NCBI GenBank assembly: GCA_010672825.2 | Contig: JAAHFU020000001.1 | Span: 1,798,001-1,862,000, forward strand | Reading direction: 5' to 3' | DNA length: 64,000 bases | From: Leptolyngbya sp. SIO1E4 | GTDB taxonomy: Bacteria; Cyanobacteriota; Cyanobacteriia; Phormidesmidales; Phormidesmidaceae | Shown: in pieces, positions 18,601 through 28,405 of the stretch | Numbering within the stretch: position 1 is the stretch's first letter | How the letters are laid out: each line of letters opens with the position of its first letter | The notes under the pieces: model-generated | Told to the model about the DNA's origin: nothing | What the model saw: the letters and a program-made list of their open reading frames with translations, nothing else | Databases searched by the model: none | Made by a program: the position numbers and the translations under genes

Positions 18601-19776
18601 CTAATTGATGTCTTTTAACGGCAGATCTGCATTGATAGCAGCGATTTCTTGCTGTTCCAGATGATTGATTTCATCGATATGGTTCGTCAAAATTTTCTGC
18701 AGTCGAGGCGCATAGAAGCGATGCAAACTGTGATTAGGGCGAGCAGGAAAGCCTCGACGTTTTTTGTGACGTCCCCCCGCCCCCGGATCAAAAGAGTGAA
18801 TCCCATTTTCAATGGCCCATTCAATCGGTCGATAGTAGCAAGCGTTGAAATGTAAGTGGTTGTATTCTTCGCGGCAGCCCCAGTAGCGGCCATAAAGGAG
18901 ATCGCCCTTCCGGAGACAAAAGGACATGCCGACTGGCTGATCCGCATCTTCGCTGTAGGCAGCAAAAAAGACAACGCGATCGCGATAATCGGGACAGAGG
19001 TGTTCAAAAAACTTGCGGGTCAGATACTTACTCCCCCACCAGCCAAACTTGTCACAGGTATCGCTGTAAAAGTGATACATCTGAGTACATAAAGAGCGAT
19101 GGATATCTTCAGCGGTAATGGGCTCTAGCCGCAAGCTCATTTTTTCGAGCGATTTCCGCTCGCGCTTAATGTTGCGCCGTTGATTGGCATTAAAGCGGGC
19201 CAGATAATCTTCAAAGCTCTGATAGCCCTCGTTTTGCCAGATATAGCTATGATGCAGCCACTGGGTAAAGCCGAATTGCTCTACTAGCGGGCGCCAATCT
19301 GGATCAACATAGAGGAAATGGCAGCCGGAAATTTGGTTGAGATCGCAGAATTGATCAATCGCAGCGACCATCACCTCAGTCAGCAAAGCTTCGTCTTCAC
19401 CAGGAGCCGTTAGAAACCGATAACCCTCAGCCGGTGTAAAGGGTGACATCCCCAACAATTTGGGATAGTAGTCAACTCCCAGACGATTCGCTAAGTCAGC
19501 CCACTGGTGATCAAAGACGAATTCGCCATAACTGTGACCCTTGAGATATAGCGGTGCGGCGCCTACCAGAGTGCGATCGCGCCAGACGGTAAGGTGATTG
19601 GGCAGCCAGCCTGCATTGGCAACCGCGCTCCCTGAACGCTCCATATTGTGTAACCACGTCCATTCCAAAAACGGGGTCTTTAAGGGCAAAGCCATCGCAT
19701 CCCAGGCTGATTGAGGAATTTCGTGAATTTGGCGAAACCAAGCAACCGTATACTGTGGCTTGAGTTGTTGAACCAT
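18601..19776 (-). CDS. FemAB-like GNAT-fold protein (DUF482 / peptidogalycan biosynthesis family)
   Basis: The 391-residue product matches the cyanobacterial and proteobacterial DUF482 family, with SAWDAM near the start, FLEWTWLHNME, the basic FNANQRRNIKRERKSL stretch and a C-terminal FDPGAGGRHKKRRGF motif. The fold is two linked GNAT acyltransferase domains as in FemA/FemB, suggesting aminoacyl or acyl transfer to an envelope precursor; the substrate is unknown. A TTG at 19833 would add 19 residues and overlap the upstream RibD-like gene by 4 bp, so the two are probably co-transcribed. Confidence 0.85.
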   Translation of the reverse strand: MVQQLKPQYTVAWFRQIHEIPQSAWDAMALPLKTPFLEWTWLHNMERSGSAVANAGWLPNHLTVWRDRTLVGAAPLYLKGHSYGEFVFDHQWADLANRLGVDYYPKLLGMSPFTPAEGYRFLTAPGEDEALLTEVMVAAIDQFCDLNQISGCHFLYVDPDWRPLVEQFGFTQWLHHSYIWQNEGYQSFEDYLARFNANQRRNIKRERKSLEKMSLRLEPITAEDIHRSLCTQMYHFYSDTCDKFGWWGSKYLTRKFFEHLCPDYRDRVVFFAAYSEDADQPVGMSFCLRKGDLLYGRYWGCREEYNHLHFNACYYRPIEWAIENGIHSFDPGAGGRHKKRRGFPARPNHSLHRFYAPRLQKILTNHIDEINHLEQQEIAAINADLPLKDIN

Positions 19777-19829
19777 AAGAACCCGAAAGGATACAACCGC
19801 AATCGACAAAACTTTTTCCTTAGCGTAAA

Positions 19830-20519
19830 TCAATCCCTCGGGCGATGACAGCGACGATAATGCAAAAACACCTCATTGCCGAAAGTTTTGGCCTGTATCA
19901 ATTGCAGCCAAGGGGCCACATCAGCGGTTAGACCAACGCCATCAGCTGGGGTGGGAGCTGTTCGCCCCCCCAACAACAGAGGGCACACCGTCAGGTGGAG
20001 TTCATCAATAAGATGTTGGTGAACCAGATCACCGACCAGGTTGCCTCCGCCTAAGACGGCTAGTCGCTGGATCCCTAAATGGAAAAACGATTGCAGAATA
20101 GTCGTCCAGTCTAAAGAGCCAGACGGTATCTGTAAAATGCGATCAAAAGCAGAGGCTTGTTCCCAGCGTTTAGCACCTTGGGCAGTGGTACATAGCCAGC
20201 GAGGCACAGCCTGTTGAAAAAAGCGTAAGTTAGGATCTAACCGTCCACTGCGAGAGCAAACAATTTGGATAGGTTGAGTCGGTTTTTGGTGGGTTTGTCG
20301 TTGAGTAATCAGATCAGGCTGACGAATCGGCAGACATGTGCCATAGGCTCGCAGGGTGCCTGCCCCAAATAAGACAGCATCAGCCTTAGCAATTTCAGTT
20401 TCGAGGCGTGCGAGATCCTCAGATGAAGAAAATCTGGCTGGGGCAGCGTCGCGGTCAGCAATCTTCCCATCTGCACTCATGGCGAGTACAACGGTGACAT
20501 AAACACGAGATAAAGGCAT
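19830..20519 (-). CDS. RibD C-terminal domain / dihydrofolate reductase-like protein
   Basis: From the ATG at 20519 the 229-residue product starts SRVYVTVVLAMSADGKIA, typical of the RibD reductase domain. It goes on with FGAGTLRAYG, IQIVCSRSGR, VLGGGNLVG and DELHLTVCPLLLGG. The NADPH-binding motif GGGN is present. No deaminase domain is attached, so this is a stand-alone reductase, possibly in riboflavin synthesis or a side reaction on pyrimidines or pterins. An open frame reaching 20666 gives an unlikely N-terminus. It directly precedes the FemAB-like gene and the two may form one transcript. Confidence 0.85.
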   Translation of the reverse strand: MPLSRVYVTVVLAMSADGKIADRDAAPARFSSSEDLARLETEIAKADAVLFGAGTLRAYGTCLPIRQPDLITQRQTHQKPTQPIQIVCSRSGRLDPNLRFFQQAVPRWLCTTAQGAKRWEQASAFDRILQIPSGSLDWTTILQSFFHLGIQRLAVLGGGNLVGDLVHQHLIDELHLTVCPLLLGGRTAPTPADGVGLTADVAPWLQLIQAKTFGNEVFLHYRRCHRPRD

Positions 20520-20894
20520 CCGTTGCAGCCAATGGAACAAATTATCAATAATTATAAAAGAACTACAGCCCGACTTTGGTCTGGAATAGCTAGCATGGGA
20601 ATAATAACGGGGAACGAAAGGAACCCCGGACAGGTCACATTGACATAGCGTTTGTAGCGAACTCAAGGCGCTGAATGATCAGGATCACGGTGATTTACAC
20701 CTGGCCAAAAATGGTTTCTCTGATTGCTTTAGCGCTTCAACATTATGGAGTAGCGTCATTTATCGTATGATTCCTGACAAGAAAAACTATCGTTACTTAA
20801 TAACGTTAGAGTTACTTGCTCAGGCATGGAAAACTTTGAGCTTCCAACAGGAGGCTGTTGCAGATTAAAGCCTGTTTCTCAGTAAGCATCCTCC

Positions 20895-22943
20895 ATGCCA
20901 AACCCTCTTCCCCGCTCATTTCGTCGTCTTCTCATTTTCCGTTTGCTATTGCTGGGCATTCCAATTCTGTTGATTGGCCAGTACGTTACTCTGCGCAAAG
21001 CACGTACCGGCTTGTTAGAGACTGCTCGCCAAAATTTAACCAGCAGTGCTGCGCGCAAATCGGATTTCTTAAGGCAAAGCGGAGATTTGCTGGCAAATCA
21101 GGTGCGTACTATTGCGCAGACTTACGAGCTACAAGGGGATGACTTAGCTGCGATTGAGTCTACCTTGACAGATTTCACCACTCAAACATCGCTCTCTGCA
21201 ACCTGTGTTCACCTGATTGACGAACAGGCTGGTGAAACTGTTCTCTCATCCTGCGATACACCCCTCTCTTTGCCAGACGCCCCGTTTCCCTGGGCACCGA
21301 CTGCCGAAGACAACGAGGTTGATTTCTCCTTGGTGGACATTTCATCCCGCACAACGACAGCGGCTACGGAGATCCCGCCTAATCGCTATGCTCAAATCGA
21401 TGTGACTTGGGCAGCACCCATATATGCACCTGATCAATCTCTGAAATACACGGTGCTCTTACAAGCCAAGCTCAGCCACCTAGAAAATATCAGTGCGCGA
21501 TCGCTGGTGGGTCATGTCGTAGTTGTGAATGAAGCCGGGATTGTGATGGTGCATCCCGACTCCACCCTTGAAGGGCTTTCTATTGAGGAGTTGGGAGATC
21601 CCAATCGTTTGCAAAGCATTGTGCGTAATGCTCAAGCCGGTCGGCAAGCAACCTTACATCTCTTCAATTTCCTGCCCAACTATCCCGAGTGGCTCGCGGG
21701 TTACTCTCAGTTGGAACTAGAGGTAGCGCCAGGCCAGTTTCAACAATGGACAGTGTTAGCGGTAACGCCCCTAGAGCATGCATTACAGGGGTTATCGGAT
21801 CTCCGCACCGTGCTTCTTTTATTTACGCTGGGCCTACTGACAGCTCAGGTATTGCTAGTTCTGTATCTGGCTCAGCGTCTTTCCCGGCCCGTTGAGCACC
21901 TTTGCCAATATGCTCAAGAAACTCAAGATTTATCGCACCTCAAAGAAGTCCCTCAAAACTTTCAGGTATGGGAATTTAACCATTTAGCCAGAGTGTTTAA
22001 TGGGATGATGAAGCGGCTGGAGCAACGCGCCAACGAATTACAGCATGCATGGCAAGATGCTCAAATTGCCAATCAGCTCAAGAGCGAATTTTTAGCCAAT
22101 ACCTCTCATGAACTGAGAACACCGCTCAACGCCATTATTGGTTGCATCCGCTTAATCAAGGATGGCTGCTGCGATAGTGAAGAAGAAGCCCAAGAGTTTC
22201 TGGAAACCGCTGATCAAGCTGCCATTCATTTGTTAGGCATTATCAATGACATTTTGGACATTGCCAAAATTGAGTCTGGCACATTAGAGATTAATCCGAC
22301 GGCTATAGATGTCCGGCAAGTGGTTGAAGAAGTTGCTGATTTACAAAACTTACAGATTCAGCAGAAAGGCTTAGTCCTCCGTTGCTCACAATCCGAGACG
22401 CCCCTTTGGGTGATGGCTGACCCCGCGAAGCTCAAGCAAGTGGTCTTAAACATTGTTTATAACGCTGTCAAGTTCACAGATACGGGTGAAATCGTTATTG
22501 ATGCAGCGTTAGAAGTAGAGGGTGAGCGTAACCCTGCAATTCCCTGGCCCCCTGAAATTGAACTGCCAACGCCTTTCCCAAGAGTGGTTGTCAGCGTTTC
22601 GGATACTGGCATCGGCATCGCGCAATCCCAACAGGGAAACCTATTTCAGCCTTTTGTTATGGCAGATGGTTCAACGACCCGACAACATGAAGGCACGGGA
22701 CTCGGATTAGCGATCTCTCGTAATTTGATGACTTTGATGAGAGGCAGTATTGCCCTTCACAGTGCAGGTCTTGACTGTGGCACTCAGGTTGTGTTTGCCT
22801 TGCCTTTAATCGATCCCCATGACACCTTTTCAGAGGAACTGAAGCAAACGATAGAAACCTCTGCAGAGCCTTCCCATGACCAAGCTCTAGAATCTGAGAA
22901 AGTGTCTACACACCAGGAATCTAGTTCAAAAGCAGCCATCTAA
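20895..22943 (+). CDS. Membrane sensor histidine kinase
   Basis: The 682-residue product has an N-terminal membrane helix (residues 10-29), an extracytoplasmic sensor of about 260 residues, a second helix near residue 305, a HAMP-like linker, and a HisKA domain with SHELRTPL, the phosphorylated residue being His405. The HATPase domain shows the N box (NIVYNAVKF), the DTGIGI box and GTGLGLAIS. There is no attached receiver domain and no response regulator next to it, so the partner is encoded elsewhere. The sensor resembles a Cache-type ligand-binding domain with a VVVNEAGIVMVHPD stretch. The C-terminal 40 residues are acidic and disordered. The signal is unknown. Confidence 0.93.
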   Translation: MPNPLPRSFRRLLIFRLLLLGIPILLIGQYVTLRKARTGLLETARQNLTSSAARKSDFLRQSGDLLANQVRTIAQTYELQGDDLAAIESTLTDFTTQTSLSATCVHLIDEQAGETVLSSCDTPLSLPDAPFPWAPTAEDNEVDFSLVDISSRTTTAATEIPPNRYAQIDVTWAAPIYAPDQSLKYTVLLQAKLSHLENISARSLVGHVVVVNEAGIVMVHPDSTLEGLSIEELGDPNRLQSIVRNAQAGRQATLHLFNFLPNYPEWLAGYSQLELEVAPGQFQQWTVLAVTPLEHALQGLSDLRTVLLLFTLGLLTAQVLLVLYLAQRLSRPVEHLCQYAQETQDLSHLKEVPQNFQVWEFNHLARVFNGMMKRLEQRANELQHAWQDAQIANQLKSEFLANTSHELRTPLNAIIGCIRLIKDGCCDSEEEAQEFLETADQAAIHLLGIINDILDIAKIESGTLEINPTAIDVRQVVEEVADLQNLQIQQKGLVLRCSQSETPLWVMADPAKLKQVVLNIVYNAVKFTDTGEIVIDAALEVEGERNPAIPWPPEIELPTPFPRVVVSVSDTGIGIAQSQQGNLFQPFVMADGSTTRQHEGTGLGLAISRNLMTLMRGSIALHSAGLDCGTQVVFALPLIDPHDTFSEELKQTIETSAEPSHDQALESEKVSTHQESSSKAAI

Positions 22944-22983
22944 AATGCTGCCGTCTGCATTTTCATCGGATAAAACACACCCG

Positions 22984-23033
22984 AGACTCTATCTTGATCC
23001 AGATGCACTGGATTCAACTGAACCAGGCCATAC
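22984..23033 (-). repeat. 50-bp dispersed intergenic repeat, copy C
   Basis: The reverse complement aligns gaplessly with copies at 3957-4006 and 36526-36575, sharing GGTTCAGTTGAATCCAG-like sequence and ending in GTCT. It lies between the convergent kinase gene and the minus-strand gene ending at 23122, in sense with the latter. Confidence 0.7.
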
Positions 23034-23121
23034 CGCTCAACAGTGAGCCGTGACTCTAGCAAACCAGGAAAACCCGGTATGCTGTAGAACGCCGTCTCAG
23101 CAAACGTCCGACATCGCATCC

Positions 23122-24210
23122 CTATTCCTCAAACCAAGTTGCTCGCCAGGCATATTCAGCTTCAGCTCTTGCCTTTTCCCGCTGCAGTTTCTGATATTGA
23201 CTGCTCAAGCGCTTTAAACGAGCCAAAATTTCTTGGAGTTTGCTACGCCATAGGGCTGCATGGGTATCAGCAAACTCAATGTCTGCCAGCCGTAAATTGA
23301 CAGCTACTAAGTGAGTCATGCTCCCTTCCGGGTCTTCCTCACTGAGAGCGTCATTATCTTCTGCTTCTTTATCGTCGCCTGAGTCATTTTGAGCGCGATC
23401 GCTCTCCATTTCTACTAAAACATTCAATAAATTGGGTGTACTGGGTCCCGGCTCTCCGGCTTCGGCTTCAGCAGCAGCAGCAATAACCATCTCAGGCAAA
23501 TCTGGGAGCACACGCGCCTGCTTCAAAAGGTAGTTTGCCAGATTAGAAACGGTGTGCAAAATGGCCCTGAGTTGCCTCTCCAATAAAACATGACGCTTTG
23601 CCAAGTTGATTGGAGACAAGGGGTCTGCCTCTAGGGCAGCGAACAAGGATAACGAACTTGACAATCGCTGGGCGATTTCCGAAGCCTCCATCGCAGTCTG
23701 ATCAGAGCTTTCGGCTGCGCTATCATCATCTCCTGCATCATCCTTGTCCGCAGTGGGCGCGTTTTCTTTCTCGTCTTCTGTTGTACGAGCATTTGCGGCT
23801 GCACCAGAATTGTCTGCTGCGATAACGTCCCCTTCTCCTGTGTTGGCGGTCTCCGAGAGGGGAGTATCTGTAGTGGTACCACTCATCGAGGATTCCTTCT
23901 CGCTGGAGGCTAAAACCAATCCCATGGCCACCAGTTGCCCTAACTGCTCAACCTGAGTCCGGCCTTGGTCAGCAATTTTTCGGATGCCGCCTTGCACCTT
24001 TTCCCGCTGGTTAACCGATAGTTTGAGAAAAGCCTCAGGATAAATCTGCGTGCAAAGATGATAAGCCGCCAGAATTAGCTGCCGCTTAACCGCTTTACCC
24101 AAAACCTCAAGATACTGTTTGTATAACTCTTTAATCTCTTGATCGATACGAGTGGTCGCTGCCGCCAACGCTTCTAAATCTCTCAAGATTTGCTCTAAGC
24201 TTCTGGCCAT
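23122..24210 (-). CDS. Conserved cyanobacterial hypothetical protein, helical with acidic linker
   Basis: The 362-residue product starts with a helical domain (residues 1-105: ARSLEQILRDLEAL... and KQLILAAYHLCTQIYPEAF), then a long acidic, Ser/Thr-rich and probably disordered linker (about 106-175). A second helical domain and a final coiled coil (LKRLSSQYQKLQREKARAEAEY) follow. I do not recognise a domain of known function. The layout suggests a scaffold or adaptor. It lies downstream of tsf on the same strand with 266 bp between them and a likely terminator, so it has its own promoter. Confidence 0.8.
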   Translation of the reverse strand: MARSLEQILRDLEALAAATTRIDQEIKELYKQYLEVLGKAVKRQLILAAYHLCTQIYPEAFLKLSVNQREKVQGGIRKIADQGRTQVEQLGQLVAMGLVLASSEKESSMSGTTTDTPLSETANTGEGDVIAADNSGAAANARTTEDEKENAPTADKDDAGDDDSAAESSDQTAMEASEIAQRLSSSLSLFAALEADPLSPINLAKRHVLLERQLRAILHTVSNLANYLLKQARVLPDLPEMVIAAAAEAEAGEPGPSTPNLLNVLVEMESDRAQNDSGDDKEAEDNDALSEEDPEGSMTHLVAVNLRLADIEFADTHAALWRSKLQEILARLKRLSSQYQKLQREKARAEAEYAWRATWFEE

Positions 24211-24412
24211 GAGTGTTGACTTCTAGAGAGTGGTGGACTGTAAAGAAAGGACTCGCGGCTAACTGTAGGCATCATCAGCCATCATCTCCAGACCATCATC
24301 TCTAAGCTGATGGGAATGGTTTTTGTCATCGGGATGATGGCTTGCTCCTCAAGACTTTTGCTAAGGGAGGTGACTGACGGTGATGGTCAGAGTATGGCAC
24401 ATATACCATAAA

Positions 24413-24439
24413 AGGCAGGCAATCACAGATCACCTGCCT
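24413..24439 (-). terminator. Rho-independent terminator of the rpsB-tsf operon
   Basis: In the minus sense an AGGCAGG / CCTGCCT stem of seven base pairs with a 13-base loop is followed by TTTTAT. It lies about 40 bases after the tsf stop. Confidence 0.75.
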
Positions 24440-24476
24440 CTTGAATTCTGTACCGACCGGTAACTTGCCAGGGTAT

Positions 24477-25136
24477 CTACTTCAAGCCAGCTTGAGCAGC
24501 GACCTCTGCAGCAAAGTCAGATTCTTCCTTCTCAATACCTTCTCCCAGTACAAATCGGGTAAATCGACGAATTTGAATGTTTTCGCCCATCTGAGCCACT
24601 GCACGCGTGACTAACTCTTCTAAGGTGATATTTTGATCCTTAATGAAGGGTTGATCCAGCAGAGATAGCTCTTTCAGGCGCTTATCAATCCGCCCTTGCA
24701 CAATCTTTTCACGAATGTTTTCAGGCTTATTTGCGAGATCATCCCGGCCCATCTCGATTTCTTTTTCCCGCTGAATTATCTCATCAGGAATATCCGAAAC
24801 CTTGACATATTCGACATTAGGGCAAGCCGTAATTTGCATGGCCACATCTTGAGCAAGCGTTCTAAACTCTTCTCGCCGGGCAACGAAGTCAGTTTCGCAG
24901 TTGATTTCCACAAGGACACCAACTCGTCCACCGGTATGGATATAACTATGTACTAGCCCTTCAGCAGCGATTCGCCCTTCTTTTTTGGCTGCAGATGCAA
25001 TTCCTTTTTGACGCAACCACTCGATGGCTTTTTCCATGTCACCATCGTTTTCTTTCAGCGCTTTCTTGCAATCCATCATGCCGGCGCCGGTTTTTTCACG
25101 TAATTCTTTAACCAGTTTTGCCGAAATGTCAGCCAT
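24477..25136 (-). CDS. tsf: Translation elongation factor Ts
   Basis: The 219-residue product has the EF-Ts N-terminal UBA domain ([19 protein letters not shown]), the dimerisation core with [11 protein letters not shown], and a shortened C-terminal region as in other cyanobacterial EF-Ts proteins, which are shorter than the enterobacterial form. It exchanges GDP for GTP on EF-Tu. It follows rpsB by 56 bp in the usual rpsB-tsf order and ends at a hairpin terminator. Confidence 0.98.
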   Translation of the reverse strand: MADISAKLVKELREKTGAGMMDCKKALKENDGDMEKAIEWLRQKGIASAAKKEGRIAAEGLVHSYIHTGGRVGVLVEINCETDFVARREEFRTLAQDVAMQITACPNVEYVKVSDIPDEIIQREKEIEMGRDDLANKPENIREKIVQGRIDKRLKELSLLDQPFIKDQNITLEELVTRAVAQMGENIQIRRFTRFVLGEGIEKEESDFAAEVAAQAGLK

Positions 25137-25192
25137 AGTGCCCTCGTTGCTACACCTCTAACATTGATTCCATATTCAACGCGATCGCGGGT

Positions 25193-26035
25193 CTACTCTT
25201 CTGAGTCACCCTGGTCATCAGCCGATGGGATGTCATCAGCCGATGGGATGCCATCAGCCGATGGGATGTCATCAGCTGACGGGATATCATCTCCATCGTC
25301 AAAAGCCTCTTCAGCACCGACATAGTCTTCGTAGGCTTCATCAGAATCGATTTGCCCATGGGAGCCTTCATAAATGGCATCGGCTAATTTACCCACAATT
25401 AGCTTAATCGAGCGAATGGCATCGTCATTCGCCGGAATTGGAATATCCACATCATCCGGGTCACAATTAGTGTCTAGCAAAGACACAATCGGGATTTCCA
25501 ACTTTTGGCACTCTTGCACCGCGTTGTATTCACGGCGGGTGTCAATGATGACCGCGATATCTGGTGGACGGCGCATGGTCTTGATTCCCCCCAGATACTT
25601 CTGGAGCTTTTCCAACTCTCGCCGGAGAACAGCAGCCTCTTTCTTCGGGCGTAACGCCAGTGCCCCTGTCTCTTGCATTTTTTCCAAATCTTTCAGGCGA
25701 TCGCACCGCGTTTTGATCGTGGCCCAGTTTGTCAACATGCCGCCTAACCAGCGTTGATTGACGTAATTTGCGCCACAGCGTAGAGCTTCCTGCGCGATAA
25801 TCCCAGCAGATTGACGCTTAGTCCCTACAAATAAAAACTTTTGTCCCTGTGCGGCTGAATTGCGCATGTAGTGATACGCATCATCCATCAGCCTTGCAGT
25901 CTGTACTAAGTCAATGATGTGCACCCCGTTGCGTGCTGCGAAAATGTAAGAAGACATTTTCGGGTTCCAGCGTCGGGTTTGATGACCAAAGTGAACCCCA
26001 GACTGCAACATCTCGGGTAAAGAAATGACTGGCAT
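25193..26035 (-). CDS. rpsB: 30S ribosomal protein S2
   Basis: The 280-residue product begins [20 protein letters not shown], the normal S2 start, at the ATG at 26035. A good ribosome site (AAAGGAG, about nine bases ahead) supports it; the frame extends to 26122 but without such a site. The C-terminal tail is acidic and ends in four IPSADD-like units encoded by an 18-bp tandem repeat, longer than in most S2 proteins. S2 binds the 30S subunit between head and body. It is the first gene of the rpsB-tsf operon. Confidence 0.97.
   Translation of the reverse strand: MPVISLPEMLQSGVHFGHQTRRWNPKMSSYIFAARNGVHIIDLVQTARLMDDAYHYMRNSAAQGQKFLFVGTKRQSAGIIAQEALRCGANYVNQRWLGGMLTNWATIKTRCDRLKDLEKMQETGALALRPKKEAAVLRRELEKLQKYLGGIKTMRRPPDIAVIIDTRREYNAVQECQKLEIPIVSLLDTNCDPDDVDIPIPANDDAIRSIKLIVGKLADAIYEGSHGQIDSDEAYEDYVGAEEAFDDGDDIPSADDIPSADGIPSADDIPSADDQGDSEE
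25214..25285 (-). repeat. Four 18-bp tandem repeats in the rpsB tail
   Basis: The plus-strand unit GTCATCAGCCGATGGGAT occurs four times in a row with one change in the third copy and two in the fourth. Units keep the reading frame and encode IPSADD or IPSADG in the acidic tail of S2. Confidence 0.9.
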
Positions 26036-26338
26036 ATGCGATTTAGCTCCTTTCGGGTTGAACCTCCACCTGGGAAATCTTCGAGAAGACACCCAAAAGC
26101 CCAAGTGTGCGATTTTTGACAACTTTACAAAGGTAACATAGTTAAGCGAGTTCTATCTAAGACAAAATTCGAGAATGTTCATAGAATCCCCTGCCTGCAA
26201 GGCTGCTTTTCGTATGATGTCTTAAACATCAGTTGCAGATTTGGGAAATCTGTGGATTATTGGGGGCATTCGCGAGATTGGTTGCCATGCCTCTTTATAG
26301 ACAATCTGTAAATCGTTAACGTACACGGGAAGCATCCT

Positions 26339-27553
26339 ATGTCTGCTGAGTCTCAACGTCCACCAGCTTCACGGCGTATGCCCCCACCCCCACCGCCAGG
26401 GAGGGCAGCTCAAGCGTCTGGTCGATCAACCGCACCACCCCCACCACCGGGACATCGAGGAGCCCCTCCTCCTCCAGCCGCGAGTGGGCGCAGCAGATTG
26501 ACATTGGAGAAAATCGTCCGAGAGGCTTTTGATAAAGGGTTTTCTGATGTCCATTTAGGCGTTGGGGAAGTGCCTCGCTTCCGCGATAGAGGACAAATCG
26601 TACCTACGGATTATCCTGTCATCACCGATGCCGTTTTTTATGGCTGGCTAGAGGAAATCTTAAGGCCTGAGGAAATTCAGCAGTTTAAACAGACGCTTGA
26701 TTTTGATGGTGCGGCTCAGTTTGAGTTCTCGCGTATTCGGATCAACATCTTCGACACATTGCTAGGGCCAGCCTTAGTGATCCGTCTGATTCCCAACAAA
26801 ATCTTGACGATTGAGCAACTGGGTTTGCCTCCGGTGTTGCGAGATGTTTGCCACTATCACAAGGGGCTAGTGTTGGTGACCGGTCCAACGGGTTCTGGTA
26901 AATCCACAACCCTGGCAGCCATGATTGATTACATCAATAAGGAGATGCCCAGGAACATTATTACGATTGAGGATCCGATTGAATTTGTTCATGTGAGCCA
27001 AAAATGCTTGATCAAACAGAGAGAAGTGGGCCGTAACACGCTCCAGTTTGGAAATGCTTTGAGAGCCTCTCTGAGAGAAGACCCCGATATCATCCTCGTT
27101 GGTGAAATGCGGGATAAAGAAACGGTGAATACGGCGCTGAAAGCGGCTCAAACCGGTCACTTGGTGATGGGAACTCTACACACCAATAGCGCAGTGAAAA
27201 CGGTTGAGCGAATTTTGAATATGTACGAACCGGATCAGCAAGCTCCAGTGCGTGTCTCTATTGCAGAATCATTGGTGGCGGTCGTTGCCCAAGGGCTCTG
27301 CCGCACAACAGATGGGAAGCGAGCAGCCTTCCATGACATCTTGATCAATACCGATGCCATCAAGGACTACATTATGCGGGGTGATCTGGACGAAGTGGAG
27401 GCACTGATCCCGAAATGTACCTTTGATGGCATGTGTACGATGAATCAATCTTTATACACCCTGTATGAAGCAGGCCGCATTACCGAAGAAACTGCCTTGG
27501 AGATGTCTCCTCGGCAGAATGAGATGGCTCAGATGTTAAGAGGGCGGATTTAG
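26339..27553 (+). CDS. pilT: Type IV pilus retraction ATPase PilT
   Basis: The 404-residue product starts with about 50 residues rich in Pro (PPPPPPG, PPPPPG), then the PAS-like N-domain and the ATPase core. Walker A is GPTGSGKST (182-190), Walker B DIILVGEMRD, and the His box GHLVMGTLHT. PilT hexamers power pilus retraction for twitching motility and phototaxis in cyanobacteria, at the inner face of the membrane. It is not beside pilB or pilC, so it may be a second PilT (PilT2-like); I cannot decide from sequence alone. Three bases separate its stop from the next gene's GTG, so the two are translationally close. Confidence 0.95.
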   Translation: MSAESQRPPASRRMPPPPPPGRAAQASGRSTAPPPPPGHRGAPPPPAASGRSRLTLEKIVREAFDKGFSDVHLGVGEVPRFRDRGQIVPTDYPVITDAVFYGWLEEILRPEEIQQFKQTLDFDGAAQFEFSRIRINIFDTLLGPALVIRLIPNKILTIEQLGLPPVLRDVCHYHKGLVLVTGPTGSGKSTTLAAMIDYINKEMPRNIITIEDPIEFVHVSQKCLIKQREVGRNTLQFGNALRASLREDPDIILVGEMRDKETVNTALKAAQTGHLVMGTLHTNSAVKTVERILNMYEPDQQAPVRVSIAESLVAVVAQGLCRTTDGKRAAFHDILINTDAIKDYIMRGDLDEVEALIPKCTFDGMCTMNQSLYTLYEAGRITEETALEMSPRQNEMAQMLRGRI

Positions 27554-27556
27554 TCA

Positions 27557-28309
27557 GTGCTCGGTTCAGAGCCCTTAGGGATGGTCGCCCCTCAGACGTT
27601 CAAAGGCATTGCAGTCTTTACACCGGGGGGCGACCTTGTTTATTGCCGAGATCGACAAAAGCATGCACAGTGGCACCTGAACCTCTGTGCTGCTCTACAA
27701 GAGTATTTGGGGCTGGTGGAGTCGCCCCACTTCTTGGTTCCGTGCTTTACGGCAACGGTAGATTGCTGGGTAGATACGACGACGCAATCATTCAATCTTG
27801 TGGCCGAAGCCTATCCCTTTGTCCATCAATATCAAGGACTTTTGAACGCGCTGTTCGAATTAGGTCATGTTGAGTGGCAGCGCATTAATCCTCATCCAGA
27901 ACATCGCAGTCTTTCTGTTTTTGACACATACTATCCTCGTTTTCCCCAGCTGTGGGAAAACCATGACCTGATCTTAGATATCTCACCTGAAGTTGAAGGG
28001 GAAGCCGATGCATCGGCCATACGGACTCATCAGTCTTATGCAACAGGTCCCATTTTGCGCCTCTTTGTCTCAGGGCACTCAGCAATGACCGAGCAAATTC
28101 TGAAGACGCTTCAAGGGGTGTTAGAAGGGTCGCGATATCGCCCATACACGCTGCAAGTGATTGATGTCTCCAAGCACCCTGAAAAAGCAGAAGCCGATCA
28201 AGTTTCTGCAACCCCTACCCTAGTCAGAGTTTTGCCACAACCAACACGGCGACTTGTCGGAGAGTTAAATAACCCAAGGGCAATTTTAAGCTTACTGAGT
28301 GATCTTTAA
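27557..28309 (+). CDS. KaiB-domain protein with a 165-residue N-terminal extension
   Basis: The 250-residue product ends in a KaiB-like thioredoxin-fold domain (166-250) with LRLFVSGHS, LKTLQGVLE, VIDVSKHPEKAE and ATPTLVRVLPQPTRRLVG. These follow closely the pattern of KaiB and of the SasA N-terminus. The N-terminal 165 residues (FKGIAVFTPGGDLVYCRDRQK...) have no membrane segment and no domain I recognise. There is no kaiA or kaiC in the window. The start is GTG, three bases after pilT; an ATG at 27581 is an alternative. Coupling suggests a role in pilus or motility control, perhaps by protein contact as KaiB does; this is inference. Confidence 0.85.
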   Translation: MLGSEPLGMVAPQTFKGIAVFTPGGDLVYCRDRQKHAQWHLNLCAALQEYLGLVESPHFLVPCFTATVDCWVDTTTQSFNLVAEAYPFVHQYQGLLNALFELGHVEWQRINPHPEHRSLSVFDTYYPRFPQLWENHDLILDISPEVEGEADASAIRTHQSYATGPILRLFVSGHSAMTEQILKTLQGVLEGSRYRPYTLQVIDVSKHPEKAEADQVSATPTLVRVLPQPTRRLVGELNNPRAILSLLSDL

Positions 28310-28405
28310 GGAGCCTGGAGGAGCGTAGACAAGCCCATATTGCGGTGCCTCAATTGCCCATTTCTTTCAGATACAGTTGAAACGGTTATCTGCAAGTAGG
28401 TGCGA

